Of a DNA stretch of 64,000 nucleotides, positions 57,386-64,000 are shown piece after piece. A model generated the notes under the pieces. That model was given only the letters and a program-made list of their open reading frames with translations, was not told where the DNA came from and searched no databases. Location: contig OY726560.1 of assembly GCA_963383645.1 (NCBI GenBank), positions 64,479,323 to 64,543,322 of the forward strand, given 5' to 3'. The translations under genes were made by a program, and so were the position numbers. Positions within the stretch are counted from its first letter, which is position 1; every line of letters begins with the position of its first letter. This DNA comes from Muscardinus avellanarius (lineage: Eukaryota; Chordata; Mammalia; Rodentia; Gliridae).

Positions 57386-57565
57386 TCAGTTTCCATTGTC
57401 TTCTGTGCAAGCCAATTTTAGTTTCTTCATGGTCCTCCATCTGTCTTTTAACATGACACTTGTTCGGTTGTTGAATTTATAATGTAATAATATTTTAGAC
57501 CAGTTTCCCTCTCCATATTTCTTCACACCAGATCTCAAATTCTTGTCTTCTTCCCAAACCCATAC
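57386..57565 (-). CDS. TERF1: TERF1 last coding exon: Myb/telobox DNA-binding domain
   Basis: 180 nt: 59 codons and TGA (57386-57388). It covers almost the whole Myb domain: the three spaced tryptophans (VWVWEED, GNWSKI, DRWRTM) and the telobox recognition helix ([16 protein letters not shown]) are present. [18 protein letters not shown] is as in human from memory. Differences are VWVW for human AWLW, a Lys for Arg in GVKKYGEG, and a C-terminus of LACTEDNGN where human ends LISSDSED. The acceptor on the - strand is a pyrimidine-rich stretch, then tatatcaaaaag|g, with an A-rich end. Confidence 0.95.
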   Translation of the reverse strand, partial: VWVWEEDKNLRSGVKKYGEGNWSKILLHYKFNNRTSVMLKDRWRTMKKLKLACTEDNGN

Positions 57566-59943
57566 CTTTTTGATATAAAAGAGAAGAGTTATTCACAGAA
57601 ACAATTTTTTAAAAGAAGTTTTTTTTTTGTCAAAATAATGCTTAGTTTCTCAAATATGAAAGAATTTATATATTTCTTAGATTTTTATAAGCCATATCTT
57701 CATTATAGAATATTTTAGGGGTAATTATTATCACTGTTCATTTTACATAAGCTCAGCTATCCAAAATTAAACAGCTAGAAATTGACAGTGCTGCATGCCA
57801 ATCCAACCTGTTCAACTTTACATTGCCTTTTGTGTGTGTGTGTGTGGGGGGTGTACTGGGGCTTGAACTCAGAGACATTCTACCTGAGTTACACTCCTAG
57901 ACCTATTTTGTGTTTTATTTTAAAACAGGGTCTCACTACATTGCTGAGATCGTCCTGCTTTCCAGTACTGGGTTTATAGGCATGTACCACCATGCCTGTC
58001 TTACATTGCCTTTTAAGATGCTTCAAGAGACGAGCATGGTGGTACATGTCTGTAATCCCAGTACTTAGGAGGCTGCAATAGGAAGACCAAAAGTTCAAGG
58101 CCCAGTACTGAAAAAAAACAAAAACAAAAACAAAAACAAAAACTTAGGGAGGCCCTCAGCAACTCAGTGAGACCCTATTTAAAAACAATTCTATTCTACC
58201 TATATTAAGGGAAATATATACACATACAGATAAATCGCAAGTCTTCCTTAAAATAGACATTTAAAAATGGCAACTAACAAGCTGGGCATTGGTGGCGCAC
58301 TTGTAATCCCAGTATTCAGGAGGCTGAGACCAGAGGATCGCGGTTCATGGACAGCCTCAGCTACTTAGTGAGGCCCTCTGCAACTCAGTGAGACCCGGTT
58401 TCAAAATAAAGAATAAAAAAAAAAAAAAAAAAATTAGGGCAGGAGTTGTAGCTCAGAGGTCTAAAGCCCCTGGGTTCCATCCCCAGACCCCCACACACAA
58501 AAGCAACTAACATACGTTTAAACTTTTGGGGGAAAAATACTGAAATTTAAAAAATAACATTCACAAATTATTGAATTTGACACAGGTGACCAGCTAATTA
58601 TGCCTTCTGTCGGCATTCTAAAGGAGAGATGTGACCATCAAGTGATTGTTTACTGTCCCTAGACTACAAGACTTTCACTTTTTTATTTTTTTTTTAGTAC
58701 TCAGGGGCATTCTACCTCTAAGCGCTTGCTGAGCTGACGAGACTGTTCTCAAACCTGAGATCTTCTGTCTCAGCCTCCCAAATACTGGGATTACAGGCAT
58801 CTGCCACCATTCCTGGCTGATTCTCACATTTTAAAATCTAGTTTGTGTTTAATGCCACTAAACTACACTACTAAAAATGACTACGAGGTTAAATTTTATT
58901 GTATTTTTTTTACTATAATTTAAAATTTAAGTTCAGAAGTTGATGCAATAAAAAAAAAAAAAAAAAAAACCAAAGTGCCTGAAGAAGACTATTATGAGAA
59001 CGATCTTGTGATTCAATTCCATAAAAACTGGCAGCGACCACTGCCAAATCTGTGTAGAAATGTGAGCTGCCCTAATCCAGATTCCCCTGCTCTTGCTATT
59101 TCTCTGCTTTGTGATGTGAACCCAAGTTGTGAACCCAAGTTATGGTCTCCTCCATGCCTGCTTTTGCTATTGTTTCTCTGTGGCACAGCTAGCAGCAACT
59201 ATGCTGCCTGCCAGGTTCCTGGCTACTCAATCTGTGTTACTGACAGACCTAGCCTGCATTCCTAAAAAGCCACATTAGGTGGCTTATCATTAACAGATAA
59301 CACAAACAAGAGATAAAAATTTTGAAGCTAGCTGGGCGTAGTGGTACACACTTGCAATCCTAGAATTTGGGAGGCTGACATGAAGATCTCAGGTTTGAGA
59401 ACAGCCTCATCAACTTAGCAAGGGCTTAGTTGATGATTAGCAGAATGCCCCTCAGTACTTAAAAAAAAAAAAAGTGAGTCTAGGGACAGAAAATAACCAC
59501 TCACTTGATGGTCACATCTCTCCTGTAGCATGCTGACAGAAGGAACAATTAGTGGGTCACCTGTGTCAAATGTCAATAATTTGTGAATGTTATATTGTGG
59601 ACAGCCTCAGCTACTTAGTGAGGCCCTTCACAACTCAGTGAGACCCAGTTTCAGAAAAAAATAGGGCTGGGGGTGTAGCTTGGAAATACAGTACCCTTGT
59701 GTTGCATCACCGGTACTGCAAAAACAAAACAAAACAATAACAACAAAAAACTGAAGCTGGTCATAGTGGTGCATTCTTGTAGTACTTGGGAGGCTGAGAC
59801 AGGACTGCAGGTTCAAGACAGCCTTAGCAGGTAGCAAGATTCTCATCAACCCAGCAAGACCCCATACAGATATATATGATTTTGGGGTTTTTTTTGGCAG
59901 TACCAGGATGGAACCCAGCATTCTACCTCCCCTCTAGCCCTAT

Positions 59944-59990
<47 letters not shown>

Positions 59991-62235
59991 TGTTTTGAAA
60001 CAGAGTCTCAATGAGTTGTAATGGGCCTAAGTAGCTGAGAGTGGCCTTGGACGGCGATCCTCCTGTCTCAGCCTCCCAAATGTTGGGATTACAAGTGTGT
60101 GCCACTATGCCTGGCTGACCTTATTTCAAAAAAATAAAATAGGGCTGGAGAATCTAGCTCAGAGGTACAATGCCTCAGGGTTCAATCCCCAGGGTCACAC
60201 ACACACACACAAAATATAAATTTTACATGTGTGGGTAATTTACTAAAAGTAATTCAACAGCAGGTAAATCTTTAGAGTCAGATGAATCTATAAGAATGTT
60301 GTAAAAGCTACAGATCTACACCATAAGAAAGAATATGTAACTAAAATTTTACATAAAACTTTGGGGTCAGATTTCTACTATTACATGCTGGTATACTCTT
60401 GCTTTATATCTCATTTTAAACTGAGCACTAAAGAATGCAATATTTTACTTATAACCCTGCCAATATGTCTATCCAAAGGCCTGTCGCTAGTTCTGTCTTC
60501 AGTGAAATTTTCATCCAAAGAAATGCAGGATTACAATTTTTTTCTTTTTTTTGGTGGTACTGGGGTTCCTGGAAGCCATTCTACCTCCGGGCTACACTCC
60601 CAGACCTATTTTGTATTTTTTTTTTTTTGGTGGTACTGGGGTTCCTGGAAGCCCTTCTACCTTCGGGCTACACTCCCAGACCTATTTTTTATATTTTTGA
60701 AACAGGGTCTCTTACGCCAGTGCGGCTGGCTTCGAACCTGCGCGATCCTCCTGTCTCCGCCTCCCAAGCACGGGGATTACAAGCGTGCGCCACCACGCCT
60801 GGTTTACAAACTTTTTTCTAACAGACGGAGCCAGTACACTATATTCTTGATTATCGAAAATACCCTTGTAGCTCTGAGACTTTGAATTGAATATTGATGT
60901 GTGGAAAAGCACGATACATACTATAATCTCAATCACACAAATGGCATGTTGTATATGTATACACAGGTGTGAGAAGGCCACAGCCAACTAAGCTGCTTGT
61001 GACTGGATGACTTTGTTCTTTGCTTCTTGTGTTTTTGTTTCCTGTAGTACATGTATTAACTTTAAAAAATAAAGGTTATTTTATTAAAAATTAAAAAGAA
61101 AACCTTAGGGTCATCACAAATTCTCCTAACATTCCTATTAATTTCATGGTCCCAAGTCAAAGATTTCTATTGTTTCAGCCAAGGATGGTGGCACACACCT
61201 ATAATCCTGCTTACCAGGGGGAAGCGAGGCAGGAAGATCTCAAGTTTGAGTTCATCCTGGGCAACTCAGAAAAACACTATGTCACCTGGGTGTGGTGGCA
61301 CATGCTTGTAATCCTATTACTTGGGAGACTGAGACAAGATGATCATAGGTTTGTGGCTAGCATTAGCTACTTAGTAAGGCCCTCTGTAACTTAGTGAGAC
61401 ACTGTTTTAAAATAAAGAATAAAGCCGGGTGTGGGGGTGCACACTTGTAATCCCAGCATTCGGGAGGCTGAGACGGGAGGATTGAGGTTCGTGGATAGCC
61501 TCAGCTACTTAGTAGCTCTCTGCAACTCAGTGAGACCCGGTTTCAAAATAAAGAATAAAAAAATAGGGCAGGAGATGTAGCTTGGAGGTAGAATGCCTCT
61601 GGGTTCCATTCCCAGACCTGCAAAAAATAAAATAAAATAAAAAATAAAGAAAGCAAGCAAGCAAGAATTGGGCTGGGGGCTTGATGGTAGAATGCCCCTG
61701 GGTTCAATCTCCAGTTCTGAAAAACAAACAGACAAACAAAAACAATAACAAAAAGAAAAACATTGTCTCAAAGATTTTAAAAAGTCAAGCATGGTGGCAA
61801 ATGCTTGTAATCCCAGTACTTGTGAGGCTGAGACAAGAGGATAGCAGGTTCAAGGCCAGCCTCAGTTACTTAGTGAGGCCCTTCACAACGGAGTGAGACT
61901 GTGTTTCAAAAATAAAGAATAAAATAGGGCTGGAGGGTAGCTTGGAGGTAGAAAGCTCCTGGGTCCAACCCCAGTACACTACACACACATACACACACAC
62001 ACACACACACACATTGCATTTATTAGGAATATTTAATTAAAAGCTTATAATGTAGATATAAACCCCAACTTACATGCAATGAACTAACTTTTGTTGTAAT
62101 TTCAATGTTAAGTATTTTAAAAATATAATAAAAATACCTTTTTTTTCCTAGGTTGTTGTTTTTCATGAGTTACTGACTGAGTTTCTGAAACATGTAATTT
62201 CTTGCTTTTAGTGGATCTTCTTTCTTCTTTTCCAC
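57386..62235 (-). CDS. TERF1: TERF1 (TRF1), last two coding exons
   Basis: complement join of exon 62138-62235 and exon 57386-57565. TRF1 binds double-stranded TTAGGG telomere repeats as a homodimer within shelterin and limits telomere lengthening. Only the hinge end and the Myb domain fall in this window; the acidic N-terminus and TRFH dimerization domain lie past the right edge. The spliced frame reads ...[27 protein letters not shown]..., clearly TRF1. Intact splice sites on both sides of a 4.6-kb intron argue against a processed copy. It is tail to tail with SBSPON, as I recall for human 8q. Confidence 0.93.
57831..57998 (-). repeat. SINE, left half shortened
   Basis: Antisense dimer with a (GT)n-led tail. 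Confidence 0.75.
58030..58187 (+). repeat. Rearranged SINE
   Basis: The left half jumps from gttcaagg to the right end cccagtactg plus an A-rich tail (58112-58141). The missing middle segment (cttagggaggccctcagcaac) then appears after the tail. Confidence 0.7.
58281..58497 (+). repeat. Class A SINE
   Basis: Sense copy with a long A run in the linker. Confidence 0.85.
58554..58870 (+). repeat. Inverted duplication, left arm
   Basis: Reads from aacattcacaaattattg through an antisense SINE (58676-58822) to about agtttgtgtttaatgccact. Its reverse complement aligns along its length with 59270-59593. Both arms carry the same SINE with the same internal deletion. Confidence 0.88.
58676..58822 (-). 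repeat. Internally deleted SINE in left arm
   Basis: Antisense; the linker and the start of the ID half are missing, joining agcaagcgcttag to aggtagaatgcc. Confidence 0.8.
58871..59269 (+). other. Spacer of the inverted duplication, with A-run and 96-codon open frame
   Basis: Holds AT-rich sequence, an A20 run at about 58950-58970, then an open frame (58975-59265) starting [20 protein letters not shown]. The frame has a hydrophobic stretch ([10 protein letters not shown]) but no domain I recognise. aacccaagtt is repeated at about 59118 and 59133. It could be an LTR or other old repeat rather than a gene. No function is proposed. Confidence 0.5.
59270..59593 (-). repeat. Inverted duplication, right arm
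   Basis: Mirror of the left arm. tctagggacag, cacttgatggtcacatctctcct, gacagaagg, tcacctgtgtcaaat and caataatttgtgaatgttat match the left arm reversed, with substitutions and small gaps. Confidence 0.88.
59330..59474 (+). repeat. Internally deleted SINE in right arm
   Basis: Sense; shows the same gaagatctcaggtttgagaa lesion and the same loss of the linker as the left-arm copy (agcaagggcttag). Confidence 0.8.
59596..59720 (+). repeat. 5'-truncated class A SINE
   Basis: Starts abruptly at tgtggacagcctcagc exactly where the right arm ends, so the duplication breakpoint cuts this element. Confidence 0.8.
59755..60200 (+). repeat. Sense SINE split by an antisense SINE with (ATT)n
   Basis: Outer left half 59755-59870, outer right half 60117-60200. 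The inner antisense dimer 59880-60116 has (ATT)n at 59945-59992 in its linker. Confidence 0.82.
60545..60805 (-). repeat. Class C SINE with duplicated 3' part
   Basis: Two antisense right-half/linker blocks (each starting ggtggtactggggttcctgg) followed by one left half. Same architecture as 31265-31545. Confidence 0.85.
60806..61177. other. Unique block in TERF1 intron
   Basis: AT-rich, no exon or repeat recognised. Confidence 0.6.
61178..61722 (+). repeat. Sense SINE run
   Basis: B1 half 61178-61282, left half 61284-61423, class A 61423-61626, ID half 61666-61722. The second left half and the last ID half look like one element split by the class A copy. Confidence 0.8.
61785..62012 (+). 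repeat. Generic SINE with (CA)n tail
   Basis: Dimer to about 61979, then (CA)n. Confidence 0.83.
62138..62235 (-). CDS. TERF1: TERF1 penultimate coding exon: hinge next to the Myb domain
   Basis: 98 nt: two bases that finish a split codon, then 32 codons ending exactly at the donor, phase 0, which fits the next exon. It reads [20 protein letters not shown] then [12 protein letters not shown], aligned to human KKKESRRATESRIPVSKSQP then VTPEKHRARKRQ. The basic, low-complexity hinge links the dimerization and DNA-binding domains and is poorly conserved, as expected. Acceptor on the - strand ggtatatttaattttag, donor aag|gtattt. The frame stays open a further 50 codons upstream into intron. Confidence 0.9.
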
Positions 62236-62630
62236 CTAAAATTAAATATACCGCCATCAAAATTGGTTTCAAAGAAAAAGGAGGAATTATATTTTGAAAG
62301 ACCCTCATGTTCTTATTTAGAGCTATTCTTTTTAAAGAACTCTTCATTGTGTAATCATTTTCCTTCAAATCTAGAAGCACCATGGTAAAATACAAGGATC
62401 ACTGTTATTTAAACCAGAATGGTAACTTTTGGATCTTTATTCTTCTGCCTTTAAACAAGTTATCTTACTCCTGAGCCTGTCCTTTCATATCTGTTAAAAG
62501 AAACATTTATTATATAGGATTACTGAAGTTTTTTATGATAATGCTTGGGATTACTTGACATAAGAATTATAATCCTTTCGTCATGTTTTTCTTATTCAAT
62601 CAATTCAGTAAGGTATGAAATAAGTGTATA

Positions 62631-63133
62631 TGAAGCGGCAGCTGCCAAAATGAAGTTCAATCCCTTTGTGACTTCTGACCAAAGCAAGAATCATAAAAGG
62701 CATTTCAACGTATCTTCCCACAATCACAAGAAGAATATGTCTTCTCTTTCCAAAGAGCTGAGATGGAAGTACAATGTTCGATCTATGTCCATCAGAAAGG
62801 ATGATGTTTAGGTCATACGAGGACGTTACAAAGGTCTGCAGATTGGCAAGGTAGTCCAGGCTTACGGGAAGAATTATGTCATCTACACTGAATGGGTACA
62901 GGAGAAGGCCAATGGCACAACTGTACATGTGGGCACTCACTTTACAGCAAGGAGGTTATCACCAGGCTAAAACTGGACAAAGATTGTAAAACAATCCTGG
63001 AATGGAAAGCCAAATCTCACCAAGTAGGAAAAGAAAAAGGCAAATTCAAGGAAGAAAAAATTGAGAAGATGTAGGATTAAAGTTATCTCATTTACAACTT
63101 TTCATTAAACACCAATAAAATTAAAAAAAAAAA
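62631..63133 (+). pseudogene. RPL26: RPL26 processed pseudogene
   Basis: Intronless copy of ribosomal protein L26 mRNA: a 5' UTR remnant tgaagcggcagctgccaaa, ATG at 62650 with [20 protein letters not shown], a 3' UTR with AATAAA at 63114, and an A run at 63123-63133. Coding damage includes a stop in the mid-region (GTTTAGGTC, from CAG to TAG, beside a 3-nt loss), another 3-nt loss where SSPLS became SSLS, a 2-nt gain near 62941 that shifts the frame, and a late CAG to TAG. gtgtata occurs on both sides (62624-62630 and 63139-63145), likely the target duplication. It is not expected to make protein. Confidence 0.95.
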
Positions 63134-63185
63134 GAAATGTGTATACATAAAAAAACAAAGAACTATAATTACTGAAAGATGATGT

Positions 63186-63450
63186 TGGGTTTGATGGTAT
63201 ACACCACTCAGGAGGGTGAGAGAAGACAATCAAGTTTGAGGTCAGCCTGGCAACTTAAGTGAGACCCTGTCTCAAAATAAAAATTTAAAAAGGGTTGGGG
63301 GTACAGGGTGTGGTGGCCCATGCCTGTAATCCTAGTATTTGGGAGGCTGAGATAGGAGGATCACAGGTTCAAAGCAAGCCTCAGGAACTTAGTGAGGTTT
63401 TCAGCAACTTAGTGAGACTGTCTCCAGATATAATTATTAAAGAAGTGTAT

Positions 63451-63500
<50 letters not shown>
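63186..63500 (+). repeat. Two partial sense SINEs and (CA)n
   Basis: B1-ID remnant 63186-63305, left half 63305-63437, (CA)n about 63455-63500. Confidence 0.75.
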
Positions 63501-63505
<5 letters not shown>

Positions 63506-64000
63506 ATTTTACACATTCTCATCAAAACGACCTATTGTTACAATTTTTACATAAACAGGATTCTTTTTAACTTAACAAGATTCTCTTAAACTATGGGCCC
63601 TGAGCATTCCTACAGTTTTGCTGCATGTACAAGGCTTATTCATCTCCTGATATTACCATTTCCTAACCACAGCTAGTCAGATAGGCATGATGTAGGGTTG
63701 AAGAAAACATAGCATGACCACCATCGAACTGCTCTCTCCAGGAGGGAAAGAGCAGGGGAGGGGGAGGCAACACTGCTACAGTGTTTTGTAAATTACTCAA
63801 GAACCTACCCTTCATAGCATCTACTGGGCCTAACACATTGCCATGGAACTTGGGTTTGGGGAGTCAGCAAAACTACACTGATGTCATTCCGTTTGTTATG
63901 TTTTAACAGACTATCTTACTCTGATTCAAGTTTTACTGCCTACTTTTGACACCTATGGCATGGTAGCAGATTTATAACCTATAATCCTCAATGGCTGGGA

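Larger units (their letters stand above)
57566..62137 (-). other. TERF1: TERF1 last coding intron (4.6 kb)
   Basis: GT-AG on the - strand, donor aaaaag|gtattt and acceptor aaaaag|g. It contains SINEs in both orientations and an inverted duplication at 58554-59593. No further exon seen. Confidence 0.85.
62236..64000 (-). other. TERF1: TERF1 upstream intron, continuing past the right edge
   Basis: Contains the RPL26 pseudogene, two SINE pieces and (CA)n. The 63,510-64,000 part is unique, with no exon I recognise. Confidence 0.6.

Noticed and set aside
57386..57565. TERF1 Myb exon as a processed pseudogene piece
   Set aside because: The hinge exon lies 4.6 kb away with matching phase and splice sites, and no A run follows the stop codon.
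60361..60885. 174- and 128-codon + strand frames
   Set aside because: Both are translations of antisense class C SINEs.
62650..63074. Functional RPL26-like gene
   Set aside because: Stops, a frameshift and poly(A) hallmarks show a processed pseudogene.

Overview
Kind of genome. This is nuclear mammalian DNA. It has widely spaced split genes, GT-AG introns, a CpG-rich first exon, LINE-1 and MaLR-like remnants, many microsatellites and a very dense load of SINEs. Most SINEs are dimers of a B1-type (7SL-derived) left half and an ID-type (tRNA-derived) right half. From family knowledge, B1-ID dimers (MEN-type) point to a squirrel-family rodent (ground squirrel, marmot or tree squirrel). That assignment is inference.

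Layout. 1-12,330 is intergenic, SINE-packed DNA with no gene I can support. About 12,330-12,765 is a GC-rich 5' end that follows a ~410-bp purine tract and contains a 35-bp tandem repeat; it carries the first coding exon of SBSPON on the + strand. SBSPON continues in four further coding exons (30,867-31,058; 40,507-40,597; 44,126-44,302; 46,220-46,337). Phases agree at every junction and the spliced product is 265 residues: signal peptide, somatomedin-B domain, thrombospondin type-1 repeat and a conserved cysteine-containing C-terminal region. 46,338-55,800 is the downstream flank. From about 57,565 down to 55,829 on the - strand lie the last coding exon (Myb/telobox DNA-binding domain) and probable 3' UTR of TERF1. 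Its preceding coding exon is at 62,138-62,235 and the rest of the gene lies beyond the right edge. SBSPON and TERF1 are therefore tail to tail, the arrangement I recall for human chromosome 8q. A dead processed copy of RPL26 (62,631-63,133, + strand) sits upstream of the penultimate TERF1 exon in the TERF1 transcription unit. The last TERF1 intron holds an inverted duplication of about 0.3 kb per arm.

SINE classes used below. Class A: left half reads gattcgcggacagcctc-like, right half ends in ccatccccagacccgc. Class B: left half has gcaggttcgaagccagc, linker tccaaataaa, right half tctgggagtatagcc. Class C: class-B-like but with the left half shortened by a deletion after ccagccgcgctggctta and a right half ending ttccaggaaccccagtacc. 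'Generic' means a diverged dimer I did not assign. SINE borders are good to roughly 5-15 bases.

How the genes work. SBSPON is a secreted matrix-type protein and TERF1 is the nuclear telomere protein TRF1. I see no functional link beyond adjacency. No previously undescribed gene system was found. The most unusual items are the inverted duplication with its spacer ORF, the purine tract plus 35-bp repeat at the SBSPON 5' end, the changed TRF1 C-terminus, and many nested SINE insertions with intact target-site duplications.
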